Of a stretch of DNA of 64,000 bases, positions 7,422 to 15,734 are shown in pieces. This DNA is from Streptomyces sp. ADI95-17 (GTDB lineage: Bacteria; Actinomycetota; Actinomycetes; Streptomycetales; Streptomycetaceae): NCBI RefSeq assembly GCF_003846175.1, contig NZ_ML123047.1:481549-545548 (forward strand), given 5' to 3'. The number at the start of each line of letters is the position of its first letter. Positions within the stretch are counted from its first letter, which is position 1. Position numbers and translations under genes: made by a program. The notes under the pieces were generated by a model, which saw only the letters and a program-made list of their open reading frames with translations, made no database searches and was not told the origin of the DNA.

Positions 7422-8096
7422 GTGAGACTGCGTTTTGTGCGCGAACAAGGAAAAATCACCGTTTTTCTGTTGGACGACCATGAAGTCGTCCGACGCGGAG
7501 TCCATGAATTGCTCTCCTCCGAGGACGACATCGAGGTCGTCGGCGAGGCCGGCACGGCGGCGGACGCGCTGGTCCGTATCCCCGCGACCCGGCCCGACGT
7601 GGCGGTGCTCGACGTACGGCTGCCGGACGGCAGCGGGGTGGAGGTCTGCCGGGAGGTCCGCTCGAAGGACGAGAACATCAAGTGCCTGATGCTCACCTCG
7701 TACGCCGATGACGAGGCGCTCTTCGACGCGATCATGGCGGGTGCCTCGGGATACGTACTGAAGGCGATCCGGGGCAACGAACTGCTGAGCGCGGTACGTG
7801 ACGTGGCGGCCGGGAAGTCGCTGCTGGACCCGGTGGCGACCGCGCGGGTGCTGGAGCGGCTGCGGGAGGGCAAGAAGGGCCGGGGTGAGGACAAGCTCGC
7901 CGGCCTCACCGACCAGGAGCGCAAGATCCTCGACCTGATCGGCGAGGGCCTGACGAACCGGGTGATCGGCGAGCGGCTGCACCTCGCCGAGAAGACGATC
8001 AAGAACTACGTCTCCAGCCTGCTCTCCAAGCTGGGCATGGAACGGCGCTCGCAGGCCGCCGCGTACGTGGCCAGGCTCCAGGCGGAGAAGCGCTGA
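7422..8096 (+). CDS. NarL/LuxR-type response regulator, 224 aa
   Basis: The receiver domain occupies about residues 11-125, with the acidic pair D18-D19, phosphoacceptor D64 (AVLDVRLPDG), conserved T92 and K114 (YVLKAI). The LuxR/GerE helix-turn-helix lies at about 155-215 (LTDQERKILDLIGEGLTNRV, then KTIKNYVSSLLSKL). It is DevR/DosR-like in layout. The GTG at 7422 has GGAAGAGG 8 bases upstream. No histidine kinase is adjacent, so it is an orphan here. Divergence from bkdA makes control of branched-chain oxidation a reasonable guess. The pyridoxamine-phosphate-oxidase-like gene downstream is transcribed the same way. Confidence 0.92.
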   Translation: MRLRFVREQGKITVFLLDDHEVVRRGVHELLSSEDDIEVVGEAGTAADALVRIPATRPDVAVLDVRLPDGSGVEVCREVRSKDENIKCLMLTSYADDEALFDAIMAGASGYVLKAIRGNELLSAVRDVAAGKSLLDPVATARVLERLREGKKGRGEDKLAGLTDQERKILDLIGEGLTNRVIGERLHLAEKTIKNYVSSLLSKLGMERRSQAAAYVARLQAEKR

Positions 8097-8227
8097 GGAG
8101 CACCGGGGGGCGCTGAGGAGCACGCCGGGAAGCGCCGGGAAGCCGGTGATCTTCGGGACCTTGGTCCCGGATCAACCGGGGCCGCAGCCTCTGTCTGCGA
8201 CCTCCCCGGCGGCGGAGAGTGGAGGCC

Positions 8228-8656
8228 ATGTCCTCCGAGGAACTCCAGGCGATCGAACTTCTCGGCCGCGTCCGGTACGGCCGGCTGGCGACCAGCATGC
8301 GGGCCCTTCCCTTCCTGTCGGTGGCCCGGCACGTCGTGATCGACGGGCACGTGGTCCTGCGGATGCACAGCGGTTTCGGCTATCACAACGCGTGCGACGG
8401 CACGGTCGTGGCGTACGGCGCGGACAACTTCGACACCGCCGCCCAGGCGGGCGGCAACGACCTGTGGGCCGTGCAGTTCACCGGCACCGCCGAGATCGTG
8501 CGCCCCTCGGCCGACCGGCGCGAACTGTTCGGCGACGGTCCCGCCCGGGTGAACGGGGAACCCTTCGACCCGGCGTACCTCAGGATCGAGCCGCACTTCG
8601 TCTCTGTGCACACTCTGGACTTCAACGCAAGTCAGACGACCGGCCACACAGCGTGA
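8228..8656 (+). CDS. Pyridoxamine 5'-phosphate oxidase family protein, 142 aa
   Basis: This is a small split-barrel flavin- or F420-binding protein. ELLGRVRYGRLATSMRALPF is the typical first strand pair, followed by VVLRMHSGFGYHNACDGTVV and VQFTGTAEIVR. Members reduce small molecules or simply bind FMN, F420 or heme; the cofactor cannot be told from the sequence. The ATG at 8228 follows GGAGAGTGGAGG. The gene lies 131 bases after the DevR-like regulator. Such split-barrel proteins are often members of dormancy or redox regulons controlled by that kind of regulator in actinobacteria. Confidence 0.8.
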   Translation: MSSEELQAIELLGRVRYGRLATSMRALPFLSVARHVVIDGHVVLRMHSGFGYHNACDGTVVAYGADNFDTAAQAGGNDLWAVQFTGTAEIVRPSADRRELFGDGPARVNGEPFDPAYLRIEPHFVSVHTLDFNASQTTGHTA

Positions 8657-8671
8657 TCTAACATCTGGTGA

Positions 8672-9868
8672 GTGCTGCGCTCATTTGTCACCCTTCCGTC
8701 CGCTTCGCCGGCCGGCGGGGTCCGGTTCCCTTCCGTGCCCGCTCCGCCCGTGTCCCCGGTGGACCGGGCGTTGTTCCCCTCCGTACCACCGCCGCCCGTG
8801 TCCCCGGCCGACCGGGCCCCCTTCCCGTCCGTGCCACGACAGCCGCCGGCGCCGCCGGTGCCACCGGTGAACGAGGTGCTGCGCCGCTACCCGGACGCCG
8901 GTGAACCCCTGAGCTGCAAGCCCATCACCAAGGGGCTGCTCAACCACGGCTACCGCGTCTCCACCACCCGCGGCTCGTACTTCCTCAAGCACCACCTCGA
9001 CGACTCCACCGGTGACCGCGCCACGATCGTCCGCCAGCACCGAGCCACCCAGCGGCTCCAGTCGCTGGGCGTGCCCGTCGCCCCGCCCGTGCAGGACACC
9101 GAGGGCGACACGGTCACGGAGATCGGCGGCCGGTGCTACGCCCTGCACCCCTGGGTGGACGGGCTGCACCGGGCGGGCGCCCAGCTCACCACCGCCCAGT
9201 CGGAGCGGCTCGGGACACTGCTCGGGACGGTGCACACCGGGCTCGAACAGGTCATGGGCCCGTGCACCGGTCCCGCGCACCGCTCCTGCGGTTACCGGAG
9301 CGCCGATCCGGGCGACACCTTCGCGCTCATCGACGACCTGCTGACGGCCGCGCGCCGGCGCCGCCCCCGGGACTGCTTCGACGAGCTGGCCGAGCACCGC
9401 CTGCGGGAGCGGCGCACCCTGCTTGAACGTCACGCCGACCGCAGACCCCCCACCCCCGGCGCCCCGGCCACCGGCTGGGTGCACGGCGACTTCCACCCGC
9501 TGAACGTCCTGTACCGGGGCACCGACCCGGTCGCGATCCTCGACTGGGACCGGCTGGGCGTCCAGCCGAGGGCGGAGGAGGCGGTACGGGCCGCGGCGAT
9601 CTTCTTCGTGCTGCCGGCCGGGAAGCTGGAGCTGGAGAAGGTACGGGCGTACGCGCGGGCCTACCGGCTGGCGGCCGGGGCCGGGGCGGCCGAACTGGCC
9701 GCCGCGGTGCACCGGGTGTGGTGGGAGCGGCTCAACGACTTCTGGATACTGCGCTGGCGGTACTGCCTGGACGACCGAAGGGCCGACCCGCAGTTCCCTG
9801 CGGTGTCGGCCCTGGCGGTCTGGTGGACGCGCGAGTACGAGACGGTGCGCGAGGCGTTCACGGGCTGA
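8672..9868 (+). CDS. APH-family phosphotransferase with proline-rich N-terminal repeat, 398 aa
   Basis: This is a protein of the aminoglycoside/choline/homoserine kinase fold. Key residues are the catalytic loop WVHGDFHPLNVL and the metal-binding ILDWDR that follows it, plus SYFLKHH as the ATP-binding lysine strand. The first 60 residues or so are a tandem proline-rich repeat (FPSVPxPPVSPxDRAx, 16 residues per unit), unusual for the family. The start at GTG 8672 has no ribosome binding site; TAACAT lies at the right distance upstream for a leaderless promoter. The true start could also be after the repeat. The substrate is unknown. Confidence 0.8.
   Translation: MLRSFVTLPSASPAGGVRFPSVPAPPVSPVDRALFPSVPPPPVSPADRAPFPSVPRQPPAPPVPPVNEVLRRYPDAGEPLSCKPITKGLLNHGYRVSTTRGSYFLKHHLDDSTGDRATIVRQHRATQRLQSLGVPVAPPVQDTEGDTVTEIGGRCYALHPWVDGLHRAGAQLTTAQSERLGTLLGTVHTGLEQVMGPCTGPAHRSCGYRSADPGDTFALIDDLLTAARRRRPRDCFDELAEHRLRERRTLLERHADRRPPTPGAPATGWVHGDFHPLNVLYRGTDPVAILDWDRLGVQPRAEEAVRAAAIFFVLPAGKLELEKVRAYARAYRLAAGAGAAELAAAVHRVWWERLNDFWILRWRYCLDDRRADPQFPAVSALAVWWTREYETVREAFTG
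8726..8836 (+). repeat. 48-bp tandem repeat in the phosphotransferase gene
   Basis: Two full 48-base units (8726-8773 and 8774-8821) and a short partial third encode FPSVP-PPVSP-DRA. The units are similar but not identical, so this is an older in-frame expansion. Confidence 0.75.
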
Positions 9869-9928
9869 GTGCGTCCGTGAACGGCCGGGTCAGCGGGTGA
9901 TCACTGGGTGGTGATCACAGAGTGGTGA

Positions 9929-11560
9929 TCACGGGGTGGCGCCCGTACCGGCCGCCGCGGACGCGCCTGCCGCCGCGGACGTACCGGTGGTGGCACCGCC
10001 GTCGGACGTACCGGTGGTGGCACCGCCGTCGGACGTACCGGTGGTGGCACCGCCGTCGGCCGTGCCGGTACCGCCGTCCTCGTTACCCGTACCGCCGTCC
10101 TCGTTACCCGTACCGCCGTCCTCGTTACCCGTACCGCCGTTCTCCGTGCCTCCGGTGGCCGGGGGGGACGGCTGGTTCGACGGCGGTACGGAGGGCTGGG
10201 TCGGCGTGGTCGACGGGGAGTAGGTCCGCGAGGGCGGGGTGTCCTGCTGACTGCCGGTGGAGTTCCCCGGCAATTCGGTCTTCTGGCTCTCGTCGTCGGT
10301 CGGCTCGGACGAAGTCTTCTCCGGGGACGGCGAACTGGAGACCTTGTCGGGCTTCTTCTCGTGCTTCGACCCGGTGTCGTTCGCGGCGTTGACCGCGAAG
10401 GCGACACCCGCGCCGATGGCGATCAGCGCGAGCACGACGAACAGCCACAGCTTGCCGCGGCCGCCACCACCGTTGTGCCCGCCCTCGTAGCCGCCGTCGT
10501 CGGGGTTCATCGGCGGCAGGATCGGGCCCTGCGAGGTGTCCCCGTGCGGCGGGTGGCCCATCGCCATCGTGCCCCCGGCCATGCCCATGGCCGGGGTGTG
10601 CCCGCCTTCGTGCATCGCGACCGGGCCGGTGTTCCACGTACCCGTGTGGCCGCCCTGCACCTGAAGCATCTGAAGGCTGTACTGGACGAGGCCGCGCATC
10701 TCCTCGGCGCTCTGGAACCGGTCGTCCGGGTCCTTCGCGAGGGAGCGCATGACCAGCCCGTCCAGCTCCGGCGGCACCGCGTCCAGAACCTCGGACGGCG
10801 GGACCGGAATGTCCTGGACGTGCTGGTACACGACGGAGAGCGGCGTCTCACCCGTGAACGGGGGCCGCATGGCCAGGAGTTCGTACAGCAGGCAGCCGGT
10901 GGCGTAGAGGTCGGAGCGGTGGTCGACGGCCTTGCCGAGCGCCTGCTCCGGAGAGAGGTACTGCGGCGTGCCCATGACCATGCCGGTCTGGGTCATCGTC
11001 GACTGCGCGCCGTGCAGCGCACGGGCGATGCCGAAGTCCATCACCTTGACCGCACCGGAGTTGGTGATGATCACATTGGCCGGCTTGATGTCGCGGTGCA
11101 CGATGCCGTGCTGGTGCGAGTACGCGAGCGCTTCCAGCACACCCGAGACGATGATCAGGGCCTGCTCGGGCGGCGGCGGCTCGGCACTGATCAGCAGGTC
11201 GCGGATGGTCCGCCCCTCGACCAGCTCCATCACGATGTAGGGGACGGTCGCCCCGCCCACGACGTCCTCGCCGGAGTCGTACACGGCGACGATCGCGTGG
11301 TGGTTGAGCCCGGCGACCGACTGCGCCTCGCGCGTGAACCGGGCCTTGGAGACCGGGTCCTCGGCGAGATCGGAACGCAGGAGCTTCACCGCGACGGTAC
11401 GTCCGAGCCTGACGTCCTCGGCCGCGAATACCTCCGCCATGCCGCCCCGGCCGAGGCGGTGGGTCATCCGGTAACGTCCGTCACCGACAACACCGCCGAT
11501 GCCCCAGGAGTCGGTGCCATCCGAAACTCCGCCGCCGTTTGCTTCGGAATCGGGTGCCAT
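9929..11560 (-). CDS. Membrane Ser/Thr protein kinase with repetitive exterior tail, 543 aa
   Basis: The Hanks-type kinase domain spans about residues 28-290: P-loop LGRGGMAEVF, Lys59, catalytic HRDIKPAN with Asp157, DFG 175-177 and SPEQALG in the activation segment. All key residues are present. A Gly/His/Met-rich juxtamembrane region follows, then a single span at about 370-392 (KLWLFVVLALIAIGAGVAFA). The outer part has no PASTA domain. It is a Ser/Thr/Pro-rich stretch ending in GGTGNED and DGGATTGTS repeats. The gene is divergent from the kinase at 11852. The GTGATCAC direct repeats just past the stop may be part of its 3' end. Confidence 0.92.
   Translation of the reverse strand: MAPDSEANGGGVSDGTDSWGIGGVVGDGRYRMTHRLGRGGMAEVFAAEDVRLGRTVAVKLLRSDLAEDPVSKARFTREAQSVAGLNHHAIVAVYDSGEDVVGGATVPYIVMELVEGRTIRDLLISAEPPPPEQALIIVSGVLEALAYSHQHGIVHRDIKPANVIITNSGAVKVMDFGIARALHGAQSTMTQTGMVMGTPQYLSPEQALGKAVDHRSDLYATGCLLYELLAMRPPFTGETPLSVVYQHVQDIPVPPSEVLDAVPPELDGLVMRSLAKDPDDRFQSAEEMRGLVQYSLQMLQVQGGHTGTWNTGPVAMHEGGHTPAMGMAGGTMAMGHPPHGDTSQGPILPPMNPDDGGYEGGHNGGGGRGKLWLFVVLALIAIGAGVAFAVNAANDTGSKHEKKPDKVSSSPSPEKTSSEPTDDESQKTELPGNSTGSQQDTPPSRTYSPSTTPTQPSVPPSNQPSPPATGGTENGGTGNEDGGTGNEDGGTGNEDGGTGTADGGATTGTSDGGATTGTSDGGATTGTSAAAGASAAAGTGATP
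9978..10146 (-). repeat. Tandem repeats in the kinase C-terminal tail
   Basis: Three 27-base units (9978-10004, 10005-10031, 10032-10058) encode DGGATTGTS. Next to them lie about three 21-base units encoding GGTGNED. The 27-base units are nearly identical, which suggests recent slippage or ongoing length change in the extracellular tail. Confidence 0.85.
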
Positions 11561-11773
11561 CAGTCCTCGCCGTCGTATCTGTCCGCGCGTCCGCGGGTTC
11601 TCACGGTGTCTAGCTGCATTGCCACGTCACGCTACAGCCTCTTCCGGACACACCGTTTCCGAGAGGGACCGGTCATCCAACCGCCCGGCGTGCCGTCCAC
11701 GCAAATTTCATGCGGGTCCTGTAACGCTTCCGAGACGCTTCTTGTGCGTACGGTCACGGAACGGGCACCCGGC

Positions 11774-11801
11774 TTGACGTGTCGTACCCCTCGGGCAGAC
11801 T
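11774..11801 (+). promoter_or_regulatory. Candidate promoter for the kinase at 11852
   Basis: TTGACG (11774-11779) and CAGACT (11796-11801) are spaced by 16 bp in the 291-base gap between the two divergent kinases. Transcription would begin near 11808, about 44 bases before the ATG. This is the only clear -35/-10 pair I see in that gap. Confidence 0.45.
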
Positions 11802-11851
11802 TGGCGCGTAATGGATGATCGCGTCAGTCGCGCGCCGAGGGGGAGCAAGTC

Positions 11852-13495
11852 ATGAGCCAGGACGGCGCACACGGCGCACAGGGTCGCTATGCGGGCGGTT
11901 CGGTCGCCGGCGGCCGCTACCAGCTTCGCGACCTGCTCGGCGAAGGCGGAATGGCGTCGGTGTACCTGGCGTACGACACCGCCCTGGACCGACAGGTCGC
12001 GATCAAGACACTTCACACGGAGCTGGGGCGCGAGCAGTCCTTCCGCGAGCGGTTCCGGCGCGAGGCGCAGGCCGTAGCCAAACTGCAGCACACCAACATC
12101 GTCTCGGTCTTCGACACCGGCGAGGACGAGCTCGGCGGCGCGCTGATGCCGTACATCGTCATGGAGTACGTGGAGGGGCAGCCGCTCGGCTCCGTGCTCC
12201 AGGCCGACATCCAGAACCATGGCGCGATGCCGGCCGACCGGGCGCTGAAGGTGACGTCCGACGTGCTGGCCGCGCTGGACACCAGCCACGAAATGGGCCT
12301 GGTCCACCGCGACATCAAGCCCGGCAACGTGATGATGACCAAGCGCGGCGTCGTGAAGGTCATGGACTTCGGCATCGCCCGCGCCATGCAGTCGGGCGTC
12401 ACGTCGATGACGCAGACCGGCATGGTCGTCGGCACCCCGCAGTATCTCTCCCCCGAGCAGGCCCTCGGCCGCGGCGTGGACGCCCGCTCCGACCTGTACT
12501 CGGTCGGCATCATGCTCTTCCAGCTGCTGACCGGGCGGATCCCGTTCGACGCGGACTCCCCGCTGGCCATCGCGTACGCGCACGTCCAGGAGGAGCCGGT
12601 CGCGCCCTCCACCATCAACCGGTCGATCACCCCGGCGATGGACGCGCTGGTCGCCCGCGCGCTGAAGAAGAACCCGAACGAGCGCTTCCCTAGCGCGGCG
12701 GCGATGCAGGACGAGATCGCCCGCGTGCTGGCCGCGAGCGGCTCCACGGGCGCTCCGGTGATCGTCGCGGGCGGCGGCGCCCCGGCGAACAGCGGCTCGG
12801 GCGTCGGCTCGGCGGTCTTCCCCCCGGTCGACCAGTCCGGCGGAATGCCCCAGAGCGTCCAGACGCCCTACCAGCCGGGCCCGTACCAGTCGGGCGCCCA
12901 GCCGGGCCCGTACGCGCCGACCCCGGCCCCCACCCCCGCCCCGTCGTACGGCTACCCGCAGTCGGCCCAGCCGTACCAGAGCCAGGTCCCGGCCCAGCAG
13001 ACCCCGCCGCCCTACACGATCTCCCCGCAGACCCAGCAGCAGACGCCCGCCGGCTCGGGCGGGGGCGGCTCCAAGCGGAGCATGCCGGTCGTCGTGGGCT
13101 CGATCGTGGTCGCACTGATCGCGATAGGCGGACTGATCACGGTCCTCTCCCTCAAGGACTCGGGCGAGAAGGACGACCCCACGGCCGGCCAGTCCCCCGC
13201 CGGCGAGCACAAGGATCCGGAGCGGAACCGGACGATGGACACCGAGGACTGCACGGACGCGCTGGAGGACAGCGACGACCCGGAGAAGGTCGACGCGCCG
13301 AAGTTCTTGTACAAGGACTTCCTGTCCGCGAAGGCGTGTGCAGACGCAGCTGGCTGGACCGTCAAGAAGATCGAGGTCCCGGGGAACACATATGCGGAGG
13401 ACCAGATCATCGACCAGTTCCCGTCGTCCGGCACCGCTGTGGACAAGACCGGCGCCCACTTCGAACTGCGCGTCGCAACGGGTGACCCGGCCTGA
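11852..13495 (+). CDS. Membrane Ser/Thr protein kinase with one PASTA-like domain, 547 aa
   Basis: The kinase domain covers about residues 20-285, with P-loop LGEGGMASVYL, Lys52, HRDIKPGN with Asp154, DFG 172-174 and SPEQALG. A long Pro/Gln/Tyr-rich linker (repeats such as PYQPGPYQSGAQPGPY) leads to a membrane span at about 410-432 (VVVGSIVVALIAIGGLITVL). The extracellular end (about 460-545) has one PASTA-like unit (KACADAAGWTVKKIEV ... IIDQFPSSGTAVDKTGAHFELRV) preceded by a cysteine. GGGGGAG precedes the ATG. Substrates are unknown; the pair with the divergent kinase suggests related sensory roles. Confidence 0.92.
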   Translation: MSQDGAHGAQGRYAGGSVAGGRYQLRDLLGEGGMASVYLAYDTALDRQVAIKTLHTELGREQSFRERFRREAQAVAKLQHTNIVSVFDTGEDELGGALMPYIVMEYVEGQPLGSVLQADIQNHGAMPADRALKVTSDVLAALDTSHEMGLVHRDIKPGNVMMTKRGVVKVMDFGIARAMQSGVTSMTQTGMVVGTPQYLSPEQALGRGVDARSDLYSVGIMLFQLLTGRIPFDADSPLAIAYAHVQEEPVAPSTINRSITPAMDALVARALKKNPNERFPSAAAMQDEIARVLAASGSTGAPVIVAGGGAPANSGSGVGSAVFPPVDQSGGMPQSVQTPYQPGPYQSGAQPGPYAPTPAPTPAPSYGYPQSAQPYQSQVPAQQTPPPYTISPQTQQQTPAGSGGGGSKRSMPVVVGSIVVALIAIGGLITVLSLKDSGEKDDPTAGQSPAGEHKDPERNRTMDTEDCTDALEDSDDPEKVDAPKFLYKDFLSAKACADAAGWTVKKIEVPGNTYAEDQIIDQFPSSGTAVDKTGAHFELRVATGDPA

Positions 13496-13577
13496 GCCGC
13501 GCCGGTTACGGAACGTTGCAGTCTGTCGCCCACCGCAATTAGGATCATCGTTCGGCAGTAATCGAATGGGGGGATTC

Positions 13578-14006
13578 ATGCGACTCCGCAGCAAGTCCAT
13601 GCTGTTTGTGGCGGCATCCGTAGCGTTTCTCAGCGCCACGACCATCACCTCGGCTTCGGCGGCAACCGGGGTGGTCCTGTCAGCAGAGACCACTGGCGCC
13701 TTCGGCGACGCGTATGTCACGTTCGCAAGCAGGACGTACGCGAGCAAGATCGAGTTCCGGTCCGTCGACACTCTGGCCGATGGCCATCACGCACGCCTCC
13801 GGCTGATCACCAAACGGAGTAACGGCGTACAGGCCACCTGGCCGTGGCGAATCAACTACGGCGGCAAGGGCGCCCAGCCAGAGTGGACGACGTCCCTGAC
13901 CGACAAAGAAGGAATCGCTGAGGTACGACTTCAGGTATGCAGGGGCGAGGGTGACGCCCTGATCAATTGTGTGTACAGCGACTGGAGATCCAACGGTCTC
14001 GCATAG
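13578..14006 (+). CDS. Small secreted hypothetical protein, 142 aa
   Basis: The protein is not recognised beyond being exported. Residues 1-30 form a classic signal peptide (RLRSKSMLFVAASVAFLSA then TTITSASAA) with cleavage likely after ASAA. The mature part is about 112 residues with two cysteines near the C-terminus (VCRGEGDALINCVYSDW) that could form a disulfide. GGGGGGA lies just upstream of the ATG at 13578. The gene sits between a kinase and another exported protein and is closed by a strong terminator. Its base composition is slightly lower in GC than its neighbours. Confidence 0.75.
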   Translation: MRLRSKSMLFVAASVAFLSATTITSASAATGVVLSAETTGAFGDAYVTFASRTYASKIEFRSVDTLADGHHARLRLITKRSNGVQATWPWRINYGGKGAQPEWTTSLTDKEGIAEVRLQVCRGEGDALINCVYSDWRSNGLA

Positions 14007-14017
14007 ACAAACCCACA

Positions 14018-14055
14018 CGAGAAGCCCGGCACGCAGGTAAGTGCCGGGCTTCTCG
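14018..14055 (+). terminator. Rho-independent-type hairpin after the secreted protein gene
   Basis: CGAGAAGCCCGGCAC (14018-14032) pairs perfectly with GTGCCGGGCTTCTCG (14041-14055) around an 8-base loop. It starts 12 bases after the stop at 14006. No T-run follows. Confidence 0.85.
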
Positions 14056-14101
14056 CATCACCCAAAATGCCCACTGTGTCCACACATGCAACGCTGCACT
14101 C

Positions 14102-14797
14102 ATGTCTGCTGCGCTCTTCCACTCACGGCATTCGCGGCGCGTCGCCTGCATGGCGGCGTCGGGTGCGGCGCTGGCGCTGCTACAGGTCCAAGCTCACGCC
14201 AGTCACCAGCCACCCAGCGGCACCTCGGGGGCAACGCGGGGACCATTCACCACTTCGGCAGCCAGTCCAGCGCCGCCAAAGCCTCACCAGGCTTCGGAAA
14301 GCTCCATTTCCCCCTCTACCCAGCACACTCCGCCCAGCCCCCCGCCGATTGCCCCATCGGCCACCTCTTCGGCCGCCCCCGCACCCCTCGGATCACCACT
14401 GCCATCCCGCCGGGCTTCCGGCTCCCTCTCCTCCGCCGCTCCCGCAGGCTCCGACTCCCCCGAGAAGACGCCGCGTTCCGAGGCACGGTCCCCGCTGGCC
14501 GGGCGGGAGGCCGGGGAGGGCCGACTGCGGCCCGGACGGCAGCTCTCGCCGCAGGAGCTCGCGCACGCGGACAATACGTTTCAGCAGTCTGCCTCACCCT
14601 CCGCCACGACTGATCCGGAGCCGATACCTGCCGCGCCGCCCGCAGCAAGCACATCCCCCGGCACCGACGGGCTCTCGCCGCAGGCCCTGGACGCGCCGAC
14701 CGTGCGCCGGGTGAAGCAGGTCTCACTGGGCGCGGGAATCGCGCTGATCGGGATGGGGCTGGGCTTCCTGGCGTTCCGTATGCGCCGGGCCGACTGA
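14102..14797 (+). CDS. Exported Ser/Pro-rich membrane-anchored protein, 231 aa
   Basis: I do not recognise this protein. An N-terminal signal-like segment (VACMAASGAALALLQVQAHA) is followed by about 150 residues of Ser/Pro/Ala-rich, probably disordered sequence. A C-terminal span (VSLGAGIALIGMGLGFLAF) then ends in RMRRAD. This topology places the disordered part outside the cell with a short basic tail inside. There is no LPXTG- or LAXTG-like motif before the last span, so it is not an obvious sortase substrate. The start is uncertain: no good ribosome binding site precedes the ATG at 14102, and an ATG at 14150 would also leave a signal sequence. Confidence 0.6.
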   Translation: MSAALFHSRHSRRVACMAASGAALALLQVQAHASHQPPSGTSGATRGPFTTSAASPAPPKPHQASESSISPSTQHTPPSPPPIAPSATSSAAPAPLGSPLPSRRASGSLSSAAPAGSDSPEKTPRSEARSPLAGREAGEGRLRPGRQLSPQELAHADNTFQQSASPSATTDPEPIPAAPPAASTSPGTDGLSPQALDAPTVRRVKQVSLGAGIALIGMGLGFLAFRMRRAD

Positions 14798-14842
14798 GCC
14801 ACCCCGGGCCCCTCACCGGGTCTCGCGCACCCCCGGAGGGAT

Positions 14843-14883
14843 TTGCATCGAGCGACATACTCGGTATACATACTGAGTATGTC
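14843..14883 (+). promoter_or_regulatory. PadR promoter with 30-bp operator palindrome over the start codon
   Basis: TTGCAT (14843-14848) and TATACA (14865-14870) are spaced by 16 bp. The sequence 14854-14883 is a 30-base palindrome with halves GACATACTCGGTAT and ATACTGAGTATGTC that differ at one base. It covers the -10 and the ATG at 14879. The transcript should start within a few bases of the ATG. Binding of the encoded PadR protein here would block its own transcription. Confidence 0.8.
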
Positions 14884-15493
14884 GATCCGCCACGGGCTGC
14901 TGGCCCTGCTGGAGCGGGGGCCCAGATACGGCTCCCAACTCCGTACCGAATTCGAGTCGCGCACCGGCTCCACCTGGCCACTCAACGTCGGCCAGGTGTA
15001 CACGACGCTCAGCCGGCTGGAGCGCGACGGCCTGGTCGTCCAGGACGACGAGGACGACCAGGGCCATGCTCTCTACGCGATCACCGACGGCGGACGCACC
15101 GAGCTGCGGAACTGGTTCGAGACGCCCGTCGACCGCAGCAACCCGCCCCGCGACGAGCTGGCCATCAAGCTCGCCATGGCGGTCGGCGCGCCCGGTGTCG
15201 ACATCCGTGCCGTCATCCAGTCCCAGCGCCACCACACCCTGAAGGCGATGCAGGACTACACCCGTCTCAAGGCGCAGTCGCTCAGCGATGTCCCGACCAA
15301 CCGCGACGAGGTCGCCTGGCTGCTCGTGCTGGAGCAGCTGATCTTCCAGGCGGAGGCCGAGGCACGCTGGCTGGACCACTGCGAGACCCGGTTGATCCGC
15401 CTCGCCGACGCCGCCGCCAGGGAGCCGGACCCCGAGGTCCGTACGACCGGACGCACCACGCCCCGCGTCGCCCTCCCGCGCAGCCGGCGCTGA
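14879..15493 (+). CDS. PadR-family transcriptional regulator, 204 aa
   Basis: The winged-helix PadR domain lies at about residues 3-80 (RHGLLALLERGPRYGSQL, then WPLNVGQVYTTLSRLERDGL and ALYAITDGGRTEL). The C-terminal Vir-like helical dimerisation part covers 85-180. The ATG at 14879 lies inside the palindromic operator and is preferred to an in-frame start at 14843, which would lie upstream of the -10. There is no ribosome binding site, in line with a leaderless mRNA. The gene precedes an ABC transporter pair by 241 bases, and PadR proteins commonly repress such linked exporters. Confidence 0.93.
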   Translation: MSIRHGLLALLERGPRYGSQLRTEFESRTGSTWPLNVGQVYTTLSRLERDGLVVQDDEDDQGHALYAITDGGRTELRNWFETPVDRSNPPRDELAIKLAMAVGAPGVDIRAVIQSQRHHTLKAMQDYTRLKAQSLSDVPTNRDEVAWLLVLEQLIFQAEAEARWLDHCETRLIRLADAAAREPDPEVRTTGRTTPRVALPRSRR

Positions 15494-15734
15494 TCAACAC
15501 ACCGCACATCGCACACCGCAGCAGGCGCTGAGCACACACGCCCCGCGCCTGCCGCACACCGTCTGACGCACTCCGCCTGCCGCACACCGCAGCCGGCACC
15601 GACCACCGCCGGCGCGGAACCCGGGCCACAGGCCACCCGCGTACGCAGCGGACACCGGCACGGTCCGCCACAGACCGCTCCGCCGTCCCGGCTCCGTCGC
15701 CCCACACACCCGTTCCAAGGGGGAACCGTTCACC
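15494..15734. other. Gap between padR and the ABC transporter with degenerate short repeats
   Basis: The 241 bases hold several copies of CCGCACACCG-like and CGCCTGCCGCACACC-like words between about 15500 and 15600 and no convincing ORF. The right end has GGGGGAA, the ribosome binding site of the ATPase gene. I see no second copy of the PadR palindrome here, so the transporter may be read through from padR. Confidence 0.5.

Noticed and set aside
9978..10146. Regular repeats that could suggest a CRISPR array
   Set aside because: The units are contiguous without spacers, in frame, and encode a kinase tail.
11708..13771. 687-codon minus-strand frame opposite the kinase at 11852
   Set aside because: Arg/His/Val-rich translation without motifs, antisense to a clear kinase gene; a shadow frame.
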